From: VBDM01 sp035499735
Lineage (GTDB): Bacteria; Pseudomonadota; Gammaproteobacteria; Burkholderiales; SG8-39
NCBI GenBank assembly: GCA_035499735.1
Contig: DATJYC010000031.1
Coordinates: forward strand, 114,184-178,183
Reading direction: 5' to 3'
DNA: 64,000 nucleotides
Under the pieces are notes generated by a model, which was not told the origin of the DNA, made no database searches, and was given only the letters and a program-made list of their open reading frames with translations. The position numbers and the translations under genes are program-made. Positions 52,623-59,888 of this stretch are shown piece by piece (position 1 is the stretch's first letter; the number at the start of each line of letters is the position of its first letter).

Positions 52623-53582
52623 CTACTCGACCTTCGCGCCCGAGGCCTTGACCACCTGCGCCCACTTCGCGGTCTCGGACCTGATGTAGTCGGCGAACTC
52701 CTCGGGCGTGTTGGCGACGACGTCGATGCTCGCCGCCTCGAGCGCCTTCATCGTCTCGGGGGAGCGCACCGCGCGCACGATGTCGTCGTGCAGCTTCCTC
52801 ACCGCCTCGGGCGGCGTCCCGCGCGGCGCAAGCACGCCGTACATGTTGTCGACCTGGAAGCCGGGGTAGCCCGATTCGGCGACCGTGGGCACGTCGGGCA
52901 GCACCGCGAGGCGCTTCGGGCTGGTGACCGCGATCGCCACCAGCTTGCCCGCCTTGATCTGCGGCAGCGTGGGTGGCGCCGCCATGAAGCCGAGCTTCAC
53001 TTGTCCTGCGAGCACCGCCGCCATCGCGGGCGCCGCGCCCGCGTAGGGGACCGCCTGCATGTCCACCCTCGCGAGCGTCTTGAACAGCTCGCCGGCGAGA
53101 TGCCCGGCGAGCCCGATCCCCGGCGTAGCGAAGTCGACCCTGGTCGCGCGCGCCAGCGCTTCGATATCGTGCATGGTGTTCACTCCGGCGAGGCTCGGGT
53201 GGCGCACCACGATGGTCGCCGAGTTGCCGACCACCGTCACCGGCGCGAAGTCGCGCACCGGGTCGAAGCCCGGATCCTTGTAGAGGCCGGGATTGGACAT
53301 CAGCCCCGAGGTCGTGAGCAGGATCGTGTAGCCGTCGGCCGGAGCGCGCGCCACGGCGGCCGTGCCGATGTTGCCGCCCGCGCCGCCGCGGTTCTCGATC
53401 ACGAGCGGCTGCCCCCAGGTCTCTGGAAGCTTCGACGACAGCAGTCGCGCGACGAGGTCCGCCGGGCCGCCCGCGGGAAAGGGCACGATCATGTGCACGG
53501 GCTTCGCGGGATAGGTCTGCGCGAGGGCGGACGCGGCGAGGAGGGAAATTGCCGCAGCGACGGCGCGGACCGAGGTTCTCAT
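52623..53582 (-). CDS. Bug/TctC-type binding protein
   Basis: 319 residues, signal peptide ending at ASALAQ, then YPAKPVHMIVPFPAGGPADL, VIENRGGAGGNIGTA, APADGYTILLT, QAVPYAGAAPAMAAVLAG. The usual PYKGAAP is PYAGAAP here. ATG 53582 at the edge of a 42-bp gap shared with the divergent copC. Fifth member of this receptor family in the window. Confidence 0.9.
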   Translation of the reverse strand: MRTSVRAVAAAISLLAASALAQTYPAKPVHMIVPFPAGGPADLVARLLSSKLPETWGQPLVIENRGGAGGNIGTAAVARAPADGYTILLTTSGLMSNPGLYKDPGFDPVRDFAPVTVVGNSATIVVRHPSLAGVNTMHDIEALARATRVDFATPGIGLAGHLAGELFKTLARVDMQAVPYAGAAPAMAAVLAGQVKLGFMAAPPTLPQIKAGKLVAIAVTSPKRLAVLPDVPTVAESGYPGFQVDNMYGVLAPRGTPPEAVRKLHDDIVRAVRSPETMKALEAASIDVVANTPEEFADYIRSETAKWAQVVKASGAKVE

Positions 53583-53624
53583 GCCGCGGATTGTACGCGT
53601 ACACTTGCCCCGGAGAGGAGTCCC

Positions 53625-53987
53625 ATGAGCCGATGGCTCGGCTTCCTGTTCGCCGCCGCGGCGTGCCTCGCCGCGACGGCCGCCCTCGCCCACGCCTACC
53701 TGGACCGCACCGTGCCGGAGGCGGGCAGCACGGTCCACGGCTCGCCGGCGGAGGTCAGGCTGTGGTTCTCGCACGCGCTCGAGCCGGCGTTCAGCACCGT
53801 CCGCGTCGTCGACCGCGGCGGCAGGCAGGTCGATCTCAAGGACAAGCAGGCCGGCGCGGGCGAGACGAAGCTCCTCAAGGTCTCCCTGCCGGCCCTTCCT
53901 CCGGGTCCTTACCGCGTCATCTGGCGCGTGCTCTCGGCCGACGGCCACGTGACCCGGGGCGAGTTCGGCTTCGAGGTGGCCCCGTAG
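53625..53987 (+). CDS. copC: Periplasmic copper-binding protein CopC
   Basis: 120 residues. Cleavage after LA at residue 22 leaves His23 as the mature N-terminus (HAYLDRTVPEAGS), which with the His of SADGHVTRG forms the Cu(II) site. No Met-rich Cu(I) loop is evident, so a Cu(II)-only CopC. GGAGAGGAGTCCC before the ATG. Directly followed by the CopD fusion. Confidence 0.92.
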   Translation: MSRWLGFLFAAAACLAATAALAHAYLDRTVPEAGSTVHGSPAEVRLWFSHALEPAFSTVRVVDRGGRQVDLKDKQAGAGETKLLKVSLPALPPGPYRVIWRVLSADGHVTRGEFGFEVAP

Positions 53988-53988
53988 C

Positions 53989-55902
53989 GTGTCCGAGCTG
54001 ACCGCGGCGCTGCGCCTCGTCCATTACGCGGCGGCGATCGCGCTCGCGGGCGAGTTCGCCTTCCTGCTGTGGGTGGCGCTGCCGCTGCGCCCCGCGGACC
54101 GCGGCGAGTGGACCGCGCGCTGCCGGCGCGTCGCGGCGCGCTGGCTCGCCCTCGTCCTCGCCTCGGGCGTCCTGTGGTTCTTCGTGCAGGCGGAAGCGAT
54201 GAGCGGCGGGCCCTACGATCGCGCCACGCTCGCCGAAGCGCTCACCGGGACGCTCTTCGGGCGCGTCGCGTCGGCGCGGCTCGCGCTTTCGCTGGCGCTC
54301 GCCGCCGTGCTCGCGCTGCTGCCGCGCGCGCGCAGCGACACGATGCTGTTCGCCGTGTGCGGCGCGCTCGCGGCGGCGCTTCTCGCCGCGCTCGCCGCGA
54401 CGGGCCACGGCGCCGCGGAGCAGGGTACCGACCGCAGCGTGCACCTTTCGGCCGATGCGCTGCACCTGCTTGCCGCGGGCGCATGGCTGGGGGCGCTGCC
54501 CGCGCTCGCCCATGCGCTGCGCAAGGGCGCCGACATTCCGTTCGCGGCCGGCGCGGTGAGGCGCTTCTCCGCCGTCGGCATCGCGAGCGTGGCGACGCTG
54601 ATCGTCACGGGATCGGTGAACGCCTGGTACACGGTGGGCGACGTCCCCGGGCTGTTCGGGACGCGGTACGGGGTCCTGCTGTGCGCGAAGCTCGCGATCT
54701 TTTCCGTCATGGTGGCGTTCGCCGCGGCGAACCGGCTGCGCTGGACGCCGGCCGCGGCATTCTCGCGCCTGCGCAGGAACGCTCTGGCGGAGGCGGCGCT
54801 GGGCCTGGGCGTCCTCGCGCTCGTCGCTGCGCTCGGCGTCACCGTCCCCGCGCTGCACGCGAAGATCGTCTGGCCGTTTCCGTACACGCTCGAGTGGAGC
54901 GCGCTCGTCCGCCCGCGCGAGGTCGTTCCCGCCGCGGCCTTCCTCGGGGTCCTGGGCGCCGCGGCCGCCGTGTTCGGGGCGATCACGCGAAGGACCGGCG
55001 CCGCAGCCGCGGGCGTGGCGCTCTTCGCCGCGGTCGCGGCAGGCGCCGCCGCGGCGCTTGCCGTTCCCGCGCACCCGACCACCTACTTCGAGTCCCCCGT
55101 TCCCTACAGCGCGCCCTCGGTGCTGCGCGGCGAGCCGCTCTACGCCGAGGACTGCGCGGGCTGCCATGGCCCCTACGGCAACGGCGACGGGCCGCTCGCC
55201 GACTCGCTCGAGAAGCGCCCGCCCAACCTCGCGACGAGGCTCGCCGCTGCACGCGAAGGCGACCTCGCGTGGGCGGTCGCGCACGGCGTCCCCGGAACCG
55301 CGATGCCGGCTTTCGCGCGCCTGTCCGAGAACCAGATCTGGGACGTGCTCAACTTCGTGCGCGCCCAGGCCAACGTCGACGCGGGCCGGCGCCTGGACGC
55401 CTCAGTCGAGCGCTGGCGGCCGGTCACCGCGCCCGACTTCACCTTCCAGATCGGCCGCGGCGCGCAGGACTCGCTCGCCGGGCAGCGCGGCCGCACCATC
55501 GTGCTGCTCGTGTTCTACTCGCTGCCGCAATCGCTGCCGCGCCTGCGCGAGCTGGCGGAAGCGAAGCCGAGCCGGTTCGCGCGCATGGGCGTGCGCGTCA
55601 TCGCGCTGCCGCTCGCGGGGACGCCGCCGCGCGACGCGAGGGGCGTGGACGCCTCCATGCTCGCCGTCCCGGACCCGGGGGTCGCCGCCGCCTACGCGAT
55701 GTTCACGCGCACCATCGTCGGCCCGCAGCCGGCGCCTCCGCGCCACGTCGAGTTCCTCATCGACCGCCAGGGCACCATCCGGGCGCGCGTCATCGAGCCG
55801 GGCCGGGAGCCGGTCTGGACCATGGCCGAGCTGCTGCGGCAGACGCTGCTGCTCAACAAGGAGAAATCACGCGCGCCGGCCCCGCGGCGCCACGCGCACT
55901 GA
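53989..55902 (+). CDS. CopD-cytochrome c-redoxin fusion protein
   Basis: 637 residues in three parts. Residues ~1-365: CopD-type membrane domain, about eight to ten helices, with SVHLSADALHLLAAGAWLG holding its conserved His residues. Residues ~375-465: class I cytochrome c, haem site C389-A-G-C-H393 and Met442 (GTAMPAF). Residues ~480-620: SCO/thioredoxin-like fold starting APDFTFQIG whose active-site cysteines are absent (FYSLPQSLPRL). The GTG start is one base after the copC stop. Probably moves copper across the membrane or uses it in cytochrome oxidase assembly. Confidence 0.87.
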   Translation: MSELTAALRLVHYAAAIALAGEFAFLLWVALPLRPADRGEWTARCRRVAARWLALVLASGVLWFFVQAEAMSGGPYDRATLAEALTGTLFGRVASARLALSLALAAVLALLPRARSDTMLFAVCGALAAALLAALAATGHGAAEQGTDRSVHLSADALHLLAAGAWLGALPALAHALRKGADIPFAAGAVRRFSAVGIASVATLIVTGSVNAWYTVGDVPGLFGTRYGVLLCAKLAIFSVMVAFAAANRLRWTPAAAFSRLRRNALAEAALGLGVLALVAALGVTVPALHAKIVWPFPYTLEWSALVRPREVVPAAAFLGVLGAAAAVFGAITRRTGAAAAGVALFAAVAAGAAAALAVPAHPTTYFESPVPYSAPSVLRGEPLYAEDCAGCHGPYGNGDGPLADSLEKRPPNLATRLAAAREGDLAWAVAHGVPGTAMPAFARLSENQIWDVLNFVRAQANVDAGRRLDASVERWRPVTAPDFTFQIGRGAQDSLAGQRGRTIVLLVFYSLPQSLPRLRELAEAKPSRFARMGVRVIALPLAGTPPRDARGVDASMLAVPDPGVAAAYAMFTRTIVGPQPAPPRHVEFLIDRQGTIRARVIEPGREPVWTMAELLRQTLLLNKEKSRAPAPRRHAH

Positions 55903-56259
55903 CTAGGGATTGAGCAGCGGGATGCTCTTCGCGTCGGGGCCCTTGGGCAGGGAGCTCAGGTAGGCGTGGATATCGGCGAGGTCTGCGTCGGACAGGATCG
56001 CCTTCTGGTACGGCGGCATGGCCCCGCGGGTATTGCGCACGAAGACTGACATCGCCTCGAGCGGCATGGGATTGGGCGCGAGCCTGGGGCCGGTGATCCC
56101 GCCCTGCCCCACGTAGCCGTGGCACTGCCAGCAGCCGTGCTGCACGAAGGCGGCCTTGCCTTTCTCGGCCGAGCCGGCGGCGAGCGCCGCCGGTGCGAAC
56201 AGCATGCCGACTGCAAATACGAGATTCCTCGCTGCGCTCGGAATGACAATCCTGTTCAT
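55903..56259 (-). CDS. Cytochrome c, small exported
   Basis: 118 residues. Haem site CWQCH, probable axial Met in TRGAMPPYQ. Signal peptide MNRIVIPSAARNLVFAVGML then FAPAALAAG; its basic part (VIPSAARNL) is encoded by a dispersed repeat (see 56223-56247). The ATG overlaps the stop of the thiamine-diphosphate enzyme (ATGA), so this cytochrome is its coupled partner and likely electron acceptor. A later ATG at 56205 would leave too short a signal. Abuts the convergent CopD fusion with no gap. Confidence 0.87.
   Translation of the reverse strand: MNRIVIPSAARNLVFAVGMLFAPAALAAGSAEKGKAAFVQHGCWQCHGYVGQGGITGPRLAPNPMPLEAMSVFVRNTRGAMPPYQKAILSDADLADIHAYLSSLPKGPDAKSIPLLNP
56223..56247. repeat. Dispersed 25-bp repeat (IPSAARNL type)
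   Basis: The minus strand reads GTCATTCCGAGCGCAGCG and continues AGGAATC. This short imperfect palindrome is familiar from many bacterial genomes as a multicopy element, whose translation gives VIPSAARNL. It lies within the first codons of the cytochrome gene. I see no second copy in the window. Confidence 0.6.
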
Positions 56260-58196
56260 CGCGGCTGAGTCCAGACGTTGAGGAGCGCGGGCTGACCGGC
56301 CTGCACGACCTTCACCGCCTCGCGGAGCGCCGGCCCGAGCTCCTTGGGATCCTTGATCGGGCCCTTCGCCCACCAGCCCATGGATTCGGCGAGCTTGTGG
56401 TACTCGATGTCGGGATTCATGATGCTCGTCCCGACCGGCCCGAGGTCGCCGCCCGTGTTGGCGACGCGGTCGCGAAAATTGGACAGCCGCTGCACGTGCA
56501 TCACTTCCTGGTGGTAGGCGCGGTTGTTGTGCATCACCGCGAGAAGCGGGATCTTGTGCTTCGCCGCGGTCCACAGCACGCCCGGCGCGTACATCAGGTC
56601 GCCGTCGGACTGGATCGAGACGGAGAAGCGCCCGAGGTCGCGGTTCGCGAGCGCGGCGCCGACCGAGGCCGGCGCGCCGTAGCCCACGCCGTAGCCGCCC
56701 GAGCGCCCCAGCCACTGGTGGTGCTTCTCGATCGGCCACAGGCGCGCGGGCCAGTTGCTGACGTTGCCCTCGGAGGCGACGAGCGACCAGTCGAGGGACT
56801 TGATCGCCGCGTAGGTCTCCATGCACAGCCGCGCGGTGCTGACCGGGCTTGCGTCCCAGCCGAGCGCCGCCGCCTCGCGCGCGCGCGCCATGCCCTCGGC
56901 GCGCGCCTTCTTCGCCGCCGCGGCGCGGCGCTCGAGTCCGGCCTTGCTCGGACCGGCCTGCTTCACGGCCTCGATCAGCGCCGGCAGCGTCGCCTCGGCG
57001 TCCGCGGCCATCGACACGTCGACCGCCTGGAAGCGCTGGAAGTCCTGGTAGTTCGCCTTGGTGTTCAGCTCGACCGAGGAGATGCTGACGAGCTTCGTGC
57101 CCTCCTTGATGCGCGTGCCGTTCGTGCCGATGCCGCCGTTCAGGCCGTTGTCGGTGTAGCTGTTCACCGTGGCCCAGAAGTCCGAGAGCTCCAGGCCCAG
57201 GATCACGTCGGCGCCCGACACCGCGGTGGGCGGCGCCGACAGATAGTGCGTGCGCGGGAAGTTCATGCGCCCGCCCTGGTCGATGACGCGGGCCTGCAGC
57301 GCCTCGGCGAGCTCGATCAGGAGCTTCACGCCGTTAGCCGTGCGCGCGCAGCGGTCGGCGACGATCACCGGATTCTGCGCGCCGGCGAGCAGCCTCGCCG
57401 CCTCCTTCACCGCGCCCGAGTCCCCCTGGGGCGGCGCGGTCGGCACGTAGCGCGGGATGGCGAGCTTCTCGCCGTGCTCCCTCACCGGCTCCTGCTGCAG
57501 GCCGGCGTCGAGCGAGATCATCACCGGCCCGTAGGGCGGGGTCGTCGCGATCTTGTAGGCGCGCACGAACGACTGCGCGAAGTGCGCGAGCGACACCGGC
57601 GTGTCGTCCCACTTGGTGAAGTCGCGCACCAGCGCGTTGATGTCCTGCGCCGAGTGGAACGTCGGCACGCCCGGCGGCCGGTGCGCCGCGTCCATGTCGT
57701 TGCCGCCGACGACGATCACCGGCACGCGGTCGCACCAGGCGTTGTAGATGCCCATGGTGGCGTGCTGCAGGCCGACGGTGCCGTGGCACAGCGTCATCAG
57801 CGGCTTCCCCGCGACCTTGAAGTAGCCGTGCGCCATGCCGACCGCGGATTCCTCGTGCATGCAGGAAAGGAACTCCGGCATCCTGTTGCCGCCGTAGTTG
57901 ATGAGCGACTCGTGGATGGCGCGGTAGGAGGAGGCGCAGTTCGCCGGCAGGTACCTGATGCCGAGCGTCTTGATGACGTCGACCATGAAGTCGGAGCCGG
58001 GGACGCCGCCTATCCTCGAGGTTGCCACGGTCGGCGTGCCGGTCTCGGCCGCGGCGACTTGCATCGTGGGGGGAAGCGCCGAAGGCGCGCGCGGCGCCGG
58101 CTCGGCGGGCCTCGCTGCGGGAGCCACTGCGCCGGCCGCGCCGGCGGCCACCCCGGCGAGGAATCTGCGGCGATCGGGGTTCGTGTCATGGGCCAT
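56256..58196 (-). CDS. Tat-exported thiamine-diphosphate-dependent enzyme (acetolactate-synthase-like fold)
   Basis: 646 residues. Twin-arginine signal at the N-terminus (NPDRRRFLAGVAAGAAGAVA), then the three domains of the ThDP decarboxylase/AHAS family: Glu in CMHEESAVGMAHGY, GTVGLQHATMGIYNAW, the central FAD/ADP-like domain, and the ThDP motif QSDGDLMYAP through VMHNN. The ATG follows AAGGAGGAGGCAGCC. Export of a ThDP enzyme and its coupling to a cytochrome c (ATGA overlap) suggest a periplasmic 2-keto-acid oxidation with electrons passed to the cytochrome, as an inference. Exact reaction unknown. Confidence 0.87.
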   Translation of the reverse strand: MAHDTNPDRRRFLAGVAAGAAGAVAPAARPAEPAPRAPSALPPTMQVAAAETGTPTVATSRIGGVPGSDFMVDVIKTLGIRYLPANCASSYRAIHESLINYGGNRMPEFLSCMHEESAVGMAHGYFKVAGKPLMTLCHGTVGLQHATMGIYNAWCDRVPVIVVGGNDMDAAHRPPGVPTFHSAQDINALVRDFTKWDDTPVSLAHFAQSFVRAYKIATTPPYGPVMISLDAGLQQEPVREHGEKLAIPRYVPTAPPQGDSGAVKEAARLLAGAQNPVIVADRCARTANGVKLLIELAEALQARVIDQGGRMNFPRTHYLSAPPTAVSGADVILGLELSDFWATVNSYTDNGLNGGIGTNGTRIKEGTKLVSISSVELNTKANYQDFQRFQAVDVSMAADAEATLPALIEAVKQAGPSKAGLERRAAAAKKARAEGMARAREAAALGWDASPVSTARLCMETYAAIKSLDWSLVASEGNVSNWPARLWPIEKHHQWLGRSGGYGVGYGAPASVGAALANRDLGRFSVSIQSDGDLMYAPGVLWTAAKHKIPLLAVMHNNRAYHQEVMHVQRLSNFRDRVANTGGDLGPVGTSIMNPDIEYHKLAESMGWWAKGPIKDPKELGPALREAVKVVQAGQPALLNVWTQPR

Positions 58197-58297
58197 GGCT
58201 GCCTCCTCCTTGAAACTGCGGGAAATTCTAATCCCCGGGAGGCGTTCTTCGCCCCGGAACGCCGCCGGGAATTGTTCCAGCGCCTGGCAGGAAATCT

Positions 58298-58326
58298 TTG
58301 AAGGATCAGTGGCTTTCACGTATAAT
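58298..58326 (+). promoter_or_regulatory. Sigma-70-type promoter
   Basis: TTGAAG (58298-58303), 17-bp spacer, TATAAT (58321-58326): near-consensus housekeeping promoter. Transcription would start around 58333, which rules out the GTG at 58309 as the start of the following regulator gene. Confidence 0.75.
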
Positions 58327-58362
58327 GCACGTTTCCCTTTGATTCTTTCCGAGTACCCCACC

Positions 58363-58620
58363 TTGCAAGAGATCCTGAAGTACCTGAAAGACCGCGGCGA
58401 GAAGCTCGACTCCGAGATCGCTCTGGCCGTCGGGATGCCGCTGGATGCCGTGCGGCGCCACGTGTCCGAGCTGTCCGCCCGGGGCGAGATCATGACCTGC
58501 CAGTCGACGCGCTTCATCGAGGGCAAGAAGATCGAAGGCCTGCTCTGCCGCATCGCGGGCTACGTTCCGCCCGCCGCTCCCGGCAGGAAGCCGAAGGCGC
58601 AAAAGGCCCTGGCGTCGTAG
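58363..58620 (+). CDS. Small winged-helix (ArsR-like) regulator
   Basis: 85 residues. A single helix-turn-helix unit (EILKYLKDRGEKLDSEIALA, LDAVRRHVSELSARGEIM) followed by TRFIEGKKIEGLLCRIAGY and a basic Pro/Lys tail (PPAAPGRKPKAQ). Resembles short FaeA/MarR-like proteins found next to betaproteobacterial genes. Starts at TTG 58363 or TTG 58342; a promoter at 58298-58326 puts the transcript start between 58326 and these codons. No clear ribosome site. Target unknown. Confidence 0.65.
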   Translation: MQEILKYLKDRGEKLDSEIALAVGMPLDAVRRHVSELSARGEIMTCQSTRFIEGKKIEGLLCRIAGYVPPAAPGRKPKAQKALAS

Positions 58621-58634
58621 AATTCGCGCACCCG

Positions 58635-59012
58635 ATGGTGCGCAATCTGCTGCTCGTCTGGCTGATCAACGCGCTGGCGCTGCTGGCGCTGCCGTACGTC
58701 GTGCCCTCGGTGCAGGTCGACAGCATCATGACCGCGCTGGTCGCGGCGCTCGTGCTCGGCCTGGCGAACGCGCTCATCCGGCCGGTGCTGGTGGTGCTGA
58801 CGCTCCCGGTGACGCTGGTCACGCTGGGCCTGTTCGTGTTCGTGATCAACGCCCTGCTCTTCTGGTTCGTCGCCTCCTTCGTCAAGGGCTTCTCGGTCGC
58901 CGGATTCTGGTCGGCCTTCCTCGGCTGGCTCGTCTACGCGCTCATCTCCTGGGCGGTGAGCCACCTCGTGTTCGGCCCGCCGCGCGTCGTCGTGGTGCGG
59001 CGCGACCTCTAG
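58635..59012 (+). CDS. Phage-holin-family membrane protein (DUF/PF04020 type)
   Basis: 125 residues, four hydrophobic helices, with ANALIRPVLVVLTLPVTLVT typical of this widespread chromosomal family. Despite the family name there is nothing phage-like around it. Its TAG shares one base with the GTG of the tandem cNMP gene, so the two are translationally coupled. Confidence 0.88.
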   Translation: MVRNLLLVWLINALALLALPYVVPSVQVDSIMTALVAALVLGLANALIRPVLVVLTLPVTLVTLGLFVFVINALLFWFVASFVKGFSVAGFWSAFLGWLVYALISWAVSHLVFGPPRVVVVRRDL

Positions 59013-59884
59013 TGGCGAAGCTCCGCGCCGGGGAGCCCGCGAAGTCCTCCGCCTACGATCCGGCGGTCGCGCTCGAGTTCTTCAGCTCCGCCGGCAAGCC
59101 CCAGCCCTTCGCCAAGGGCGCGACCATCTTCTCGGAGAACCGCATCGGCCTGCCGCTGCTGCTCATGCCGAACCGCATCTACCTGCTGCTCGAGGGCGAG
59201 GTGGGCCTGTTCGCAGGCGAGGAGCACATCGCCTCCATCCACGCGGGGGAGGTGTTCGGCGAGATGGCGGCGCTCGGCGGAACCGCGCGCAGCGCCACGG
59301 CGCTCGCGATGTTCGACTGCCGGGTGATCGGCCTGGACGAGGCGCAATTCGGCGCGGCGCTGCGCAGGAATCCCTCCTTTGCGCTGATGCTGATGGGCGT
59401 CATGGCGGCGCGCCTGCGCGACACGATCGGGCGCCTGGGAGGCGCTCCGCCGGCGGACACTGCCTGGCGCGAGGCGGCGGCGCTCGATCCCCAGCTCCTG
59501 TCGGATCTCACATCGGTCGTCGGGCCTTCGGCGCGCTTCCGCTATCCGGCGGGCAAGCAGATCATGCGCGAGGGCCAGCGCGGCGTGGCGCTCTACGCCG
59601 TGCTCGAAGGCCGCGTCGAGATCAGGATCGGCGACGCCGTCGTCGAGAAGGTCGGGCCGGGCGGGGTGTTCGGCGAGATGTCGCTCGTCGAGCGCAAGCC
59701 GCGCCTCGCGAGCGCCGTCGCCGAGACCGACTGCGCGCTCCTCGCCATGAGCCGCCACATGTTCCTGCACCTGGTGAAGAAGAGCCCCAAGTTCGGCCAG
59801 GCGCTCTTGAAGGCGGTCGGCGAGCGCGCCGCCTTCATGGCGTCGCGCCTTCACGAGCAGGAGCCGGGGAAAGCGGCGGCCTGA
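59012..59884 (+). CDS. Tandem cyclic-nucleotide-binding-domain protein (copy 3)
   Basis: 290 residues, two cNMP domains with cassettes VFGEMAALGGTARSATAL and VFGEMSLVERKPRLASAV. Shares YDPAVALEFFSSAGKPQPF, YLLLEGEVG and SFALMLMGVM with the copies at 23924 and 29649. No output domain. The GTG start overlaps the holin-family gene by one base, hinting at a membrane partner. Last 15 residues (HEQEPGKAAA) are disordered. Confidence 0.86.
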   Translation: MAKLRAGEPAKSSAYDPAVALEFFSSAGKPQPFAKGATIFSENRIGLPLLLMPNRIYLLLEGEVGLFAGEEHIASIHAGEVFGEMAALGGTARSATALAMFDCRVIGLDEAQFGAALRRNPSFALMLMGVMAARLRDTIGRLGGAPPADTAWREAAALDPQLLSDLTSVVGPSARFRYPAGKQIMREGQRGVALYAVLEGRVEIRIGDAVVEKVGPGGVFGEMSLVERKPRLASAVAETDCALLAMSRHMFLHLVKKSPKFGQALLKAVGERAAFMASRLHEQEPGKAAA

Positions 59885-59888
59885 GGCT

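Noticed and set aside
58635..59012. Holin-family protein as a sign of prophage
   Set aside because: The family is common on chromosomes, and no phage genes, integrase or att site are nearby.
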